Source of the DNA: Fomitopsis serialis
Taxonomy: Eukaryota; Basidiomycota; Agaricomycetes; Polyporales; Fomitopsidaceae
NCBI RefSeq assembly: GCF_022376445.1
Contig: NW_025954969.1
Location: 558,001-622,000 of the forward strand
Direction: 5' to 3'
Length of the DNA stretch: 64,000 nucleotides
Part shown: one piece after another, positions 1-11,840 of the stretch
Layout of the letters: each line of letters opens with the position of its first letter
Position numbering within the stretch: position 1 is the stretch's first letter
The notes under the pieces: model-generated
The model's input: only the letters and a program-made list of their open reading frames with translations
What the model was told of the DNA's origin: nothing
Databases searched by the model: none
Position numbers and translations under genes: made by a program

Positions 1-2303
1 CGGTAGCACTCAGAAAAATGAGGTAAGATGGACGGGGAGGAGCAGATTTGTTGGCGATCCACGGCATCGTATCAATCCAAGAATACTGTCATTGAAATTG
101 TCCAATATAGCAGTGAACCTGGCGATAACAGAATATGTCAGAGACGTTGAGCGTGGCACAGCAGTAGGGAGACTGCATTTATCTGTTAACACCGATCGCA
201 GAGCCCAATAAACGATGCATCGAAACAAGCTTCCTGAAGTTCCACGCACATGAGCCGCTCAGGATCGGAGTTGACGCTACCATCCGTATGTTGCGACTGG
301 AGGTAGTGGCTCCAGCGACGCATTGCCGCGCACGAGAGTTCAGCGATTGACAAGATACAACCAAAGTCATAGATCCATACCATATATTGGACAACGCAGT
401 GCAAGAAGCGAAATTTGCATGAGCATCTGAAGGAACGCGAGCTCAGTTGCGCGGAGCAAACCGCAAGTTACGCTGTTGTAGACAGAAAATGTGTTCTCGC
501 TCCATTGTTAGCATCCTAGAGGCGACAATTGGAGAAACACTACCTCCAAAGGCAGCGGACATACGTCAGGTTATGAGATTGTGATGGAGGGATACCGCAG
601 TTACAAGCCCAATGCAGCCAATTTGACAGACCCCTAGAGAGCCACCCACACCCGAACGGCTTGGCTTCATGGCCACGGAACAGCGTCCCTCGATTGCGAT
701 TGCAAACGGAGGCGAGATATTGCGGGCCCTTGAGTAAGCCTATCTCAGCTCCTAGTCGAGAGAAGGCAGAAAGGTCGCGACAGCAGCTCGTTCCGATGGC
801 GAGTCGGACAGTGTGTGTGTCCGCGGAGCGTCCGCTGCTATTGGCGACGCAGGCGCAGCGACGACCATTTTGGGAGGAGAGTCGGCATTGGGCCCCGGTC
901 GAGACTGCCTGAGCGTGATCAAAAATACCTCCGGTTGTCAAAACGCACAGGAAACCAGGGCGGGGCGCGACTTGCGGACACCATCTGATCCCGCGCCCAG
1001 AACGACGATGGAGTACGCTACGCACAAGAGCTGCCTATCGGGGCTTGGTCAGCTCTCGTTTTGCCGGGGGCGCACGTACTCATGGAGCGCGTCTGGCACG
1101 GCGGCGGCCTGCTCCTGCAAGGTTTTCGGCGAGGCGGCCATCATCCCCGAACCCTAGGAAACAGCAATGGGTGGCGCGTCTCTATGGGCTCTACGGGCAG
1201 TGCGGTCGGAATCAGTGATCGTGATTAAGCGCTGGATTTGGATGCAGGTCCACAACGCTCTACTCGGACACGCAAGATGCGTCATGCAGTAAGTTCAGCT
1301 TGAAAGAAGCGTTAGAGCTACCACGCATACGGGCCTTTCTGTGTACGCCGGGCCCACCTACGCTCGTGCCTCCTACAGGTAACAAGCCAGAGGTGTAGCA
1401 CGCATACTAGGATGAATTAGACATTAGCTGATTCACAACGAAAGCGCGCCACCCACCTTCAGGGTAGTAATAGAAGCACATGCCAGTGGGCAATGGATAT
1501 CGCCATACGTTCCAGTGGTGAGACGCCAGTGGGCGATATCCTGTTATAGTCTGACTTTCGGTTAGTGGCGCGTGCTACCGTGAGTAGATAGACGGAAGGT
1601 CATTCGGTGCGAGCATAGTAGGCTAAGGCCGTATACGCACCACTCAATCTGTCACTTGAGTTTGGGATAGCTGAAGCTGCTTGTGCACACAGCTGCCGGC
1701 GCTGGCTAGTTGAATAAATCCTAGGCCTCGTTTCTGTTGAGTTCGTATTATTCAAATGTGGGCGGTTACCTGGGCCATGCCGTAGTTTTGCGAGCGCACT
1801 CGCTGAGACTTGACCGCATGAAGAGTTCCTGAGCGGGCCCGGTTATGGGGACCCCCAAGCCCCCCAGATGCGTGCTGCATGCATGAACAAGACGTACTGA
1901 CAGGCGTCTAATCCGTGCCTACGTAACTTATGTAAGCGCGCGCTTTTCGTCCCTCACTGCCACTGGCACTTGACCGCCACCGTACGGCGTGGGCTGCGTC
2001 TGTACTAACTTACCTAGCTCGGTCCAATACAGGTAGCTTCATATCCGTGTTGAAGTTCATACCATCATTAAGCACGGCGTGGAGGACAGGAATAAACGAA
2101 ACACCTCCGCACAAATCGCAGGCCGAGCAAGCCCGGAGTTTGGTGTCAGGACCGCCTGTTTCGTATCGTGAGTGGCCGAGCACGTCAATGTATAGCTGGG
2201 GTCTGAAGCTACCCTGACTAGAACATCGTTGCGGCAGCTACCTGCTGCACTGGAATCCCCTGAGAACACCCTTCGAGCCTGCAACATCCCAGCGTTAACG
2301 AGC
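1..2303. other. No gene recognised
   Basis: I see no convincing gene on either strand. Open frames here are short, lack recognisable motifs and do not join across plausible introns. The only structure noted is a perfect 10-bp inverted repeat (1495-1504 with 1532-1541). The last few hundred bases should hold the promoter of the GID9-like gene that starts at 2304. Confidence 0.6.
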
Positions 2304-3813
2304 ATGAGTGCGAACAAGCTGAACATTGAGGGCATCATGCTCTTTGAACAGCCTTTTGCTAGGGTCAGCAATTCGGCTACCGCGTTTCTCGTGATCATAA
2401 CCACGCATCTCGTCAGGTCCCATACGAGAATTACCGCAAAGTCTTCCGCGCTTCGCAGAAGAACATCGAGAAGGAACTTACCGCCGTACAGACGGCTGCG
2501 AACGACATCGCCAAGCGCGCGAAGTCAGGCAGTAGCAGCTCGGAAGATGCTGTGAACGCTCTGGACAGTATGATCACTCGGGTAGAGACCCTCAAGCGGA
2601 AGGTCTGTTCTGTGATGCTCGGTAGCATTTACTTGTCCTGATGCAACATTAGCTTGCAGACTTGCAGAGCTCTTCAGGGGCCTCCACGATCGGTGTCATG
2701 CGCGAACGATTCAAGCATCTCTCAAGCGTGGAGGGTATGCAAGCGTCCAGCGACCCGGAATTCGCGCGTTGGGCAGACACACGTCTCGACCGATGGCTGG
2801 TTGACTGGTCCCTGCGAAATGGAAAGGAGAAGACTGCTAAGATGATAGCGGATGAGCGACGTATTGAGGTCAGCATGCCTATAATGTTCGCGTTGCAATG
2901 ATGTACAATCCCCGTCACAGCGCCTAGTGGACATTGAGCTGTTCTCTGATATTCGGCGTATCGAAGATGCCCTCAAACAAAGAAGCTGTACAGAGGCCCT
3001 GACATGGTGCAGTGAGAACAAGTCTGCCCTTCGTAAAGTCAAGGTAGGCGTTCAAAGATGTCACCGATCATGTTTCTCATGTACCGGCCAGAATACGCTT
3101 GAATTTGACCTTCGGCTCCAAGAGTACATTGAATTGGCCAGAGTGGGAAAGAATCTCGAGGCTATCGCGTACTCGAAGAAACACCTACTGCCTTGGCAAG
3201 AAAGCCATCTGCCGCAGATTCGTCAGGCGTCTGCGCTTCTGTGTTTCCCACCGTCGACCACATGTAGTCCGTACAAAGTGCGCCACTCATCTCTGGGTTC
3301 TTCACGTAACCGAAACCTGATGCACTTATCAGCGGTTGTATGACCTGTCACGCTGGAACACCCTCATACAGTCCTTCCGCCTGGCCATCTACAACCTCAG
3401 CACACTGTCCAGCGAACCATTGCTGCACCTTGCAATGTACGCCGGACTGGCATCGCTCAAACTTCCCGCATGCTACGACCCACAGACGAAGAACGTCGAC
3501 TGTCCCGTTTGCGACCCCAGCCTCGGCAAGCTTGCGGAAGAGGTGCCCTTTAGCCACCACGTGAACTCGACTATTGTCTGTCGAATCACGGGCAAGATCA
3601 TGAATGAGGACAACATGCCGATGGCGTTCCCCAATAGTGGCCAAGTGTACTCAAGAGAGGTACGTTGGTGCATGATTCGTTGCTTCGGGTTGACGCTTAT
3701 AAAGGTTGAAGGCATTGGAGGATATGGCCGCAAGGAACGACGGTATTGTAAAGGACCCCAAGACGGGGGAGACTTGCGAGTTTTCGGCACTGCGCAGACT
3801 ATTCATCTCGTAG
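2304..3813 (+). CDS. FYV10: GID/CTLH E3 ligase subunit FYV10/GID9 (MAEA)
   Basis: This is a subunit of the GID/CTLH ubiquitin ligase. In yeast that complex degrades gluconeogenic enzymes when glucose returns, and Gid9 pairs with Rmd5 as a RING-like half. Seven exons fit: 2304-2363, 2417-2602, 2653-2868, 2921-3043, 3092-3277, 3333-3659 and 3712-3813. They total 1200 bp, an uninterrupted 399-residue protein, the usual family length. Visible in order are a helical N-terminus, a LisH/CTLH helical region (including 'DIELFSDIRRIEDALK' and 'YIELARVGKNLEAIAYSKKH'), a CRA-like segment ('SEPLLHLAMYAGLASLK'), and a C-terminal degenerate RING with 'CPVCDPSLGKLAEEVPFSHH' and 'CRITGKIMNEDNMPMAFPNG'-like residues. 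The start was chosen because 'MSANKLNIEGIMLFEQPFAR' splices in phase to exon 2. The exact first exon is the least certain part. Confidence 0.92.
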
Positions 3814-4430
3814 CTTACGCGCTGGTCAGTACGTCGTCTCTTTGTCGTTCCTGGAGTGTGTCTGCTTTGATAGGATTGTATTTATTGTGTATAGTAGCCT
3901 GAGCGTGCGGGAGAATGTGTCCATCACAGGTATTAGTCCCAGGTTATGAAAGCGTTCTCGGGAATCAGTTTTCAGGTATTGTGCAACTGATGCAGATGGG
4001 TGCCTCACGCAGAACATCGGTGGGCCGAGGTAAGAAAGCTTCGTCAATAATCATAAACCACGCCCGCTTTGGTTAATATCTGTCTACACTAGTATTGGCG
4101 TGCTCACAACGCTTCATCTTCAGGCCCTACTTACAGTGCTTCTCAATGCCAAGTTGTCCAGGGACCGGTATCTCAGTCTGCGCTACTTAGCTTAACCACA
4201 GAGCCGCCACCGGACGACGTCGCTAACACGGGCGTCAACGTAGTAGCGCTCACTTATCTCTCGAGTTCACAAGGCTCGAGCCCCAAGGGGCAGCCAAGGG
4301 CATGCGCCTATCTATCGAAAAAAGTTTGCTCAGGCCCGGGTGGGGCCATCAGATAGAAGGACTATATCTTGCGCCGGGGGTTGGATCGCATGGCTTGGGG
4401 AGCTCGTAGACTCTGACCGGATCTACGACC
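3814..4430. other. Intergenic, GID9 3' end and permease promoter
   Basis: Gap of about 0.6 kb between two genes on the same strand. No open frame with family features is visible. It must hold the 3' end of the GID9 transcript and the promoter of the permease at 4431. Confidence 0.5.
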
Positions 4431-6854
4431 ATGGGTGCGCACACAAAGGACACTCTGAAACGGCTTGTTCGTACCCTCGAAGTGGATCAGCATGAGTCCC
4501 GAAGAGACTTGTCATATGCCGAAGGCTTCCTCATGGTAAGTTAGGATTCTCCCCACTCCGGTCGGCGCGGAAATTGTAATGCTCAAGTCGTGTTGCGCAG
4601 AATGACGATCTCTACCCCGTAGCACCAGAGAAACGGACATGGGGATGTGGAATTTCATTGCCTTGTACGTAAGCGGGTTGTAAGGTGAGATGCTTCGTAC
4701 GAACTAACCTCATTTCACAGTTGGGTGGCGGACAGCTTCAATATCAACACGTAAGTAGCAGTGTGCTCGTATGACGCCTGAAAGCTCAATTGGTTGTTTC
4801 AGATGGGAGATCGCCTCTTCCATGGTTGATGCTGGCCTTTCCTGGTGGCAAGCCTGGATCTGCGTTTGGATTGGCTATGGCGTCGTCGCACCGTTCATTG
4901 TGCTCAATGCCCGGCCAGGCGCCAAGTTCCATATAACGTTCCCTGTTGTTGCGCGGGCTAGTTTTGGTATCTGGGGCAGCCTTTGGTGTGTGTTTAACAG
5001 AGCGGCTATGGCATGGTGAGTCATTCCACTGGCAATGCCAACTATGTCGGAACTGCTCACGCATATCCCCCCAAACAGTGTATGGTATGGTGTACAAGCC
5101 AGCATAGGAGGAACATGCGTCCTCGTTCTGCTCCGAGCGATGTGGCCAAGCGTGGAGAACATCCGTACGCATCCATCTCAGCAGAAACATGTGGCAGAAA
5201 GCTCATGGAGATATCTAGCTAACTCAATGCCTGCATCATCCGGGACGAACACGCGGGATTTCATGTCCTTCTTCCTCTTCTGGCTCATCTCCCTACCAGC
5301 CATTTGGTTACCCATTCACAAAGTGCGGCATCTCTTCACCGTCAAGGCTGTTATTGTGCCTATCGCCGGCATCACGTTCTTCATCTGGTGCATCGTCAAG
5401 GCCCACGGCGTCGGTCCGATCGTACGGCAGCCGTCCACGGTCCATGGCTCATCTCTGGGTTGGTCCATGGTGGCCAACCTGATGTCGTGCGTGAGCAATA
5501 TGGCCACGCTCGTCACGTAAGCACTGTCCTTCTCTGAACGCGTAACAGATGTGTAGTTGACCCATCCACGTCGCAGAAATGCGCCGGACTTCGCATCGCG
5601 TGCGAAGAAACCTAGAGATGCACTCTGGCCACAGTTGATAGCTGTACCGCTCGGCTTCAGCATCGTCAGCTTCCTCGGCATCATCGTCAGCTCTTCATCG
5701 CAGGCTATCTATGGGCAGCCTGTTTGGTCTCCCATCACCCTGCTGGGCATGTTCCTGGACGACAGCCCATCTCATGCTACTAGGTTTGGAGTAAAGTGTC
5801 CGCGCCCTATTCATGCACACCGCCGCTGATCTCGGGATGATTCAGGTGTGGTTCATTGCTGCTGCATTCATAATTGCCCAGGTAAGATCACGTCAACGTC
5901 AACTTCGTCACCACAATCTAAACGTAACAACACCATTACGCCTGATTTAGCTTGGGTATGTATGCCGATCACCTATCCGCAACGTAATGTCACTCACTGC
6001 GTCGTTTCAGCACGAACATCTCGGCCAACTCCATTAGTGCTGGCTGTGATTTGACAGCCCTATTCCCGCGCTTCATCGTATGTCATGGAATCGCTTGCCA
6101 CAATTCATATCGTTAATATGTCGTCATGCAGAACATCCGGCGTGGCGGATATATTGCTGCTATAGTCGGTCTGTGTATGCTGCCGTGGAATTTGCTCAAG
6201 AGTAGCAACAACTTCACCACATACCTCTCTGCGTACTCGGTCTTCCTGAGCTCTATCGCCGGTGTGATGGTATGGCCGTCCAAGCTTATTTCCTTTGCTA
6301 GTCTTGAACGCTTGTTTCCTAGATCACAGACTACTATATCATCCGCAAGGGTCATTATCGAGTAAGAGACCTGTATCATGCAAACAAGGACGGATGGTAC
6401 TCGTACACACATGGTATAAACTTCAGGTAATGTTTATCCCCATTTGAATCCGTTCTGAATGGAATTGACGTGTCGCAGGGCCTATGCGGCTTACATCGCA
6501 GGCATCCTTATCAACGTGGTTGGCTTCGCCGGTGCCAGTAAGCCTTTTGGCCTCACTCGTCTTTCCTGTCATATTAAACCTGATATCCTCTTAGCTGGCC
6601 GCTCAGTACCAATAGCAGCCACCCACATCTACGACATGTCTTTCTTCACCGGCTTCGGCGTGTCCGCAGTCATCTACTGGGCCCTCAACCAGCTCTTCCC
6701 GGCCGCAGGTGCATCGAAGACCTTCCAGGAAGTTGATCATTCCGGCATGACGGACGCCATCCCTTCGGGAGAAGAGCTTGCGAGGGAGGAGGACCTGGAT
6801 CGGAAGAGCGTCGAAAAAGCCGACGGCACGGCGAGCGTGCAATCAGTAGTTTAA
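4431..6854 (+). CDS. NCS1 purine/pyrimidine permease (Fur4/Dal4 type)
   Basis: Membrane carrier of the nucleobase-cation-symport-1 family, which takes up uracil, uridine, allantoin or related bases with protons. About 12 hydrophobic segments are visible, with family signatures '[12 protein letters not shown]', '[13 protein letters not shown]', '[19 protein letters not shown]' and '[14 protein letters not shown]'. Fourteen exons fit: 4431-4535, 4601-4664, 4721-4750, 4803-5015, 5079-5164, 5219-5516, 5577-5790, 5846-5881, 5951-5955, 6011-6077, 6132-6269, 6323-6426, 6479-6537 and 6595-6854. They give about 559 residues if one missing base is allowed near 4641-4648, where the conserved Trp-Gly segment shifts frame. 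The ninth exon is only 5 nt. The 54-nt intron at 5165-5218 is a multiple of three without a stop, so a frame-based caller would wrongly keep it. Substrate cannot be read from the sequence. The 3' end lies 116 bp from that of the opposing PFK-2 gene. Confidence 0.9.
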
Positions 6855-6970
6855 CGAGAACGCGCTTTGTTATATCCGTTGCACGAGGATTGACGAATAG
6901 AATACGAATACAATTGCGACTCTAGCTTCTCTCGCTTTCCTGTGTACCCATCGACATTGAGAGGTGCTTC

Positions 6971-9122
6971 TCATGCCTCTATGCTCTCGATCTCCGGCCT
7001 CCGCTTCCCCTTAGTGTCCTCCGCGTAGTTCTCGTAGAAATTCTTCTCGTCTGGGCTGCCGCTGTTGGTGTCGCTCCTTCCGGGCCCATCCCAGAAGTGG
7101 TACGCCTGGCTGTAGACACCGTACGACGTCGGGATGACCTCAATGAGGTCCCCGCGGGCTACTTCGATGGCGGGAATCTCCGACGCGGGCAGGCCGATGA
7201 GGTAGGCGAGCATGCACCTGATTACAGAGGCGTGTCCGATGATGAGCAGGTCCTCCTTCTGCCGCTCCAACTCGATGAGAGTCGGTTCCAAGCGGACTGC
7301 AACAAATTCTCAGGCTTCACGGCTGGAGACACAAGTAGACGAAAAGCGTACCGCAGAGATCGTGGTAACTCTCCGCTCTGGGGGCGCGGTACGCATATGG
7401 ATCCTTGACGAAGCGCTCCCATTCGTCGGGGTAGTACTGCCTGACTTCGTCAGGCGTCAGACCATCCCACACGCCGGGGTTGATCTCAGACATCTGCGGG
7501 CGCTCCATGACCTTCACAGACGAGAGCGGGGAGGAGTCATTGGGCCGGTGGTGAGGAAAGGCCAGGCGCTGTGATGTGACCGCCTCCGAGCGGACGTCCA
7601 GATCTCGAGTCACGGTGAGAAGCGCTGTGTTTCATGGGCGAGAAATACGTACCACCAAACGCCTTTCTGCGGGGTCCATACCTCGCGCTTCCAGTGTATT
7701 TGCGCGTCGCTCGAAGACGAATTCTTTGAGCCTTTCGGCGTATTCCCAACCCGCTGGGGAGAGATCGGAATCTGCCTTGTAGGAATGCTCGATGAGGGAT
7801 TGACCGGACTGAGAAGATATTTGCATGAGTTATTGGACTCGTACTGACGTCGCAAAGACCTTACCCTGGCAAAGTAGATTGTACGGAATCGATTGTGTAT
7901 GTTCATCAGGAAGAAAACGGTTCTCGACTAGTATCTGCGGTCAACGACGCAATTCAGGAGCTTATTTGCATGTCGTGTCACCTGAAGGTAACCATGAATG
8001 TCCTGGAAACCGGTAAGTCAGGGTACGGAAGACGGCGGAGCTCTCCGCTTACATTGACCATGATGTTGTCACCGACCTATTCATACGCCAGTTAGCACGA
8101 GGATAGCGGTCAACATAGAGCCTTCTCACATTCTTTATACGGATCGAAGGATACGTTGTCTCCTCAACTGGCTCGTAGTGAACCTCATGATCTCCGATCC
8201 GCTTATAATAATCCTGCACTGCTTGATCTGGGTCCCATCCCCGATACTAAAGTATCTCAGCTATAGTGACGTGGTCCGTTTGCAGCACGTACATCTGGAG
8301 ATGAAATCTTGACGCTGCGAATGTTTGCCAGTATCATCTGTTCGTCGTCACAAATCGACTCTGAATATCTGTCCTTCAGCAACATTCGCAGAGAATGAAC
8401 TACTACCACCGGACCTAGCATGATGACGTGGATTCCAGCAGCAACGAACTTCTCTGCGATCTTTTGGCGACGCTCCCGGGTCCCATTGTTAGCATCGTAT
8501 ATCACTACTTGTCCCTGCGCATTGAAGAAGTCCCAGATAAGCTGCTCGCAGCTGTCCGATATCCGTTGACGCAAAGCCACGGTCTCAGGGCTCTTCTCGC
8601 CTATCACACTTGCTCAGAGACATATAGTACACAGTATGTTCTAGTTACCCAGTGTGAAGTAGTCCGGTGGCAAGTTCTGTGTTCCGCCGACTACCTTGCG
8701 GCGGTAATCGCCCAACGAAATGACCTGTGTTTTGACACCCGTCCAGCGAAGATAACGCTCGAGAGCACGAGATATGTGGGTCTTCCCTCTCGCAGGTAGA
8801 CCAACCGTGAGCACCAGGATCTTACCAGCATGGAACAACAGCCCGGAGGCGGTCGTGTATAGCGGGGCGACCATAGTGGCGAATCGGGAACAAGTGGCGA
8901 GCGTCCAGTAACGAGTTGATCTAATCAGGAAGGATGCCCGAATGCAGTAGTCTCCCACGGGCAGAACGCCGGTCATCGTGGATGAAGAGCTCCTCCTTAA
9001 AGACACTCGGACTCGTCCTCACCGACAATGTAGGGAGCTGCTGGTGCGTACTCATTTGAAGGTACGCCGAACAGCTGATCGAATTGGGCGCGAACTCTGA
9101 CTTGTATAGGCAACGAAGCCAT
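6971..9122 (-). CDS. PFK26: 6-phosphofructo-2-kinase, Pfk26-like, bisphosphatase site lost
   Basis: Cytosolic enzyme that makes fructose-2,6-bisphosphate, the activator of glycolytic phosphofructokinase. The kinase half has the P-loop 'GLPARGKTHISRALERYL' (about 8800-8750), 'VISLGDYRRK', 'VVIYDANNGTRERR' and 'YYKRIGDHEVHYEPVEE'. The C-terminal histidine-phosphatase half has 'WTSARRRSHHSAWPF', 'MSEINPGVWDGLT' and 'LLIIGHASVIRCMLAYLIGL'. At the phosphatase nucleophile, exon joining gives Ala-Arg-Ser-Gly-Gln-Ser where active enzymes have Arg-His-Gly-Glu-Ser. The catalytic His is Ser, as reported for yeast Pfk26, so I infer a kinase-only enzyme. Translation probably starts at 9122 ('MASLPIQVRVRAQFDQLFGV'); exons 2-3 near 8880-9040 are not fully resolved. 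Near 7540-7570 the frame is off by one base with no splice site, probably a missing base. The neighbour on the left is convergent; the MFS gene on the right is divergent. Confidence 0.88.
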
Positions 9123-9553
9123 GGGGTAAGTCACCGCGCCTTCACGGGTTGGCATTTACGTCGCATCAATGGCGAAGGGCAGCGAAGGGTTGGTTGATGA
9201 ATTGCCGTGCTTGTATGAGACAAGCAGTCATGGTCATTTTGACTACCATAGGCGGTGTGGGGATTGAATCATAGCCAAGATTTCTTAACCGGCGGACCGA
9301 TAAGCGTAGTCACCGGGCACCGTCGGGGCACCGTCTGGCACAGTGGCAGCGTCCGCTTGACTTACACGATTTATGGCGCGTCCTCCTCCAGCCCGAGATC
9401 CATCTCATCACTCAATCATTATGTATTCGAACCTGTTGCGGGGCGCAAGGACCAGTCTGGAATTCCACAATTTCCGCTGGATAAAGGCCCGCAACACTCA
9501 CCGACTTACCGCACGCAGTGCCTCTCCTGCCTCTATCTCTGTCTCTCGCAACC

Positions 9554-11840
9554 ATGTCGATGCCCATCCTCGAGTCGTCGACTACAGCCGCTGCGGCCCG
9601 CAGAGTCTCCACAGGTTCGACAAACAGCGCAGCCGACAAGCGTGCGGACATTCTCCGGGCTCTGAAGGCTGAAAGCTCGATTTTCAAGAATTCGCCGTAT
9701 GGCCACGACTCCGCCCTAGAGACCGAGGCAGCTGCATCGGCTTCGTCACTCGATCTCTCTGCCGTTGTTCCGCCCAGTCAAGTTGAACGGATCCGTAGGC
9801 GTTCTGAGCTTCCCCGCGTCCGGACTCCCCAGTTGGGCGAGGCGATCGAGCTGCCCGTCCTCTCTCCCATCGACGAGCGCAACAACGCTCAGTCTAGCGC
9901 GGTCGCTAGCGGCCCAAGCCAGCTTTCCTTCAGCAAGACAACAGACGTCGAGATTGCGCCTACGCCGTACGCCCCCTCGCTCGATTACACGGCGGAGACC
10001 ACTCCAGCGGTCACGCCTGCCCAGCGCGCTGCGTTCCGGCGGAACGCCAGGATCCAGTTCTTTGCGCTCTGCTATTCGTTCTTCTTGGAGGGCTGGAACG
10101 ATGGATCGACCGGTCCACTTTTGCCGAGGATAGAGCGCACCTACCACGTGAGTCTGCATTCAGACTCTCCGTCACTCTCGATCACCCGTGCGGAGCAGCT
10201 GAACGGTGAAATGAATCGCGCGCCCCCATAGATCGGCTTTGCGATCGTGTCTATGCTGTTCGTGACGAACTGTGTGGTACGCTGACAGCTACTACGGGGA
10301 CTGTATTGCACATTCACACGTCTTTGAAGGGCTTCTTGAGCGGTGCGGTGATGAATGTGTGGTTAAACCAAAAGCTCGGGCTGGGCAAGGTACGTGCTCA
10401 ACCACGCGTGATGACCTCGCACGTAATGACGATCCGTTCCGCATGCAGGTTCTAGTACTCGGTACGCATCTATACTTGATCGGCGGACTGAGCCGAGGCT
10501 CACCTGCCCCGTAGGCGCCGTCTTTCAGCTCATAGGATACACCATGATGGCACCCGGCGGGCCCTTCTGGGTCATGTGTATCGCCTTCGTGTTCGCGGGC
10601 TATGGCATCTCGCTGCAAAACGCCCAGGCGAACGGCTACGTGGGGAACCTCAAGGATGGCGCGCATAACATGTTTGGGTTCCTGCATGCCTCTTACGGTA
10701 GGCCCATGCGCTTCAGCTTACTTGGGACACTGAAGAGGATAAATGCTACTGAATAGGTTTCGGAGCACTGGTGTCGCCTCTCGTGGCGACGCAGTTCTCG
10801 TCTGCTGACCACTGGTCGTTCCACTACCTTATATCCGCCGGTATCGCCGTTAGCAACCTCCTCTTACTGGGATTCGTATTCCGGCTCAAGGACCTAGATC
10901 GTGAGCGTCCCTGTACGAATTGGGTGTCATGTCCTGTGCTCATTGTGTGTGCAGAAATCATGGCGGAAGCGGGCGAGGCTGTCGGAGAGCCCGGAGTAAA
11001 CGAAAACCTGTATCACCAGATCATGCGGCTGAAGGAGGTACACTACCTGGCCATGTTCTCGCTGATCTATGTCGGCGTAGAAGTCTCCATCGGAGGTTGG
11101 TTTCACCTTCTACCTTCTGCTCAATTGTGTGCGCTTGACCGAGTGTCTCGTTAGGTTGGATTGTCACCTTCATTGAGGATGAACGTGGTGGAGGCGCCAG
11201 TGCTGGATACATTTCTTCGGGCTTCTTCGGCGGTGCGGTTTCTCACCTTCGTCCATGATCAGCTGGTTGAATCGTTTTGCGTAGGGCTTATGCTTGGACG
11301 TATACTGCTTATGCAGCTCAATCGCAAGGTACATCCATTCTTTTTTCACTAAACTGTGCGACTCACCGGACATCGCAGCTCGGCGAACGTTGGGTCATAG
11401 TTTACTACTCCGTCGTCGTCATCATGTACGCCTCTCTCTCCGTCCGGCCACCCATTCTGACCGTCCCGCAGTCTAGAAGTGACCATCTGGGTGGTCCCCT
11501 CACTCATCGAGAACGCCATCGCCGTGTCCGTAGTCGGGCTCCTCATGGGCCCCATCTACCCCGTCCTGATGAACCAGTCCACCGGCATCCTGCCCAAGTG
11601 GCTGCTCACCGGTTGCCTGGGATACATCGGTGGCATCGGCCAGGCTGGCAGCGCCGTCCTACCGTTCATCACGGGTCTGATCTCGAGCAAGTTCGGTATT
11701 GCGAGCTTGCAGCCTTTGTATGTCATTTCCGTCCTGTGCTTAGAGGTGATGATTGATGGACGTTGACCAGCATCGTGTCTATGATGTCCACGATGATCAT
11801 CATTTGGGCACTGGTGCCCAAGGCAAGACGCATCGAGTAG
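9554..11840 (+). CDS. MFS transporter, Bsc6/FucP-like
   Basis: Major facilitator superfamily carrier of unknown substrate, resembling the fungal Bsc6-like branch. A cytosolic N-terminal tail of about 170 residues rich in Ser/Ala/Pro precedes the membrane part, which begins at 'IQFFALCYSFFLEGWNDG' and includes 'GPLLPRIERTYH', 'YGISLQNAQANGYVG', 'MFGFLHASYGFGALVSP' and 'LGYIGGIGQAGSAVLPFI'. Twelve exons fit: 9554-10147, 10232-10276, 10330-10389, 10449-10461, 10515-10697, 10757-10900, 10955-11095, 11155-11232, 11285-11328, 11379-11425, 11472-11717 and 11771-11840. The sum is 1665 bp, an intact 554-residue protein. The fourth exon is a 13-nt microexon. The start is the first ATG of the long first exon; a second ATG lies two codons later. 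The promoter of about 430 bp is shared with the divergent PFK-2 gene. Confidence 0.85.
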
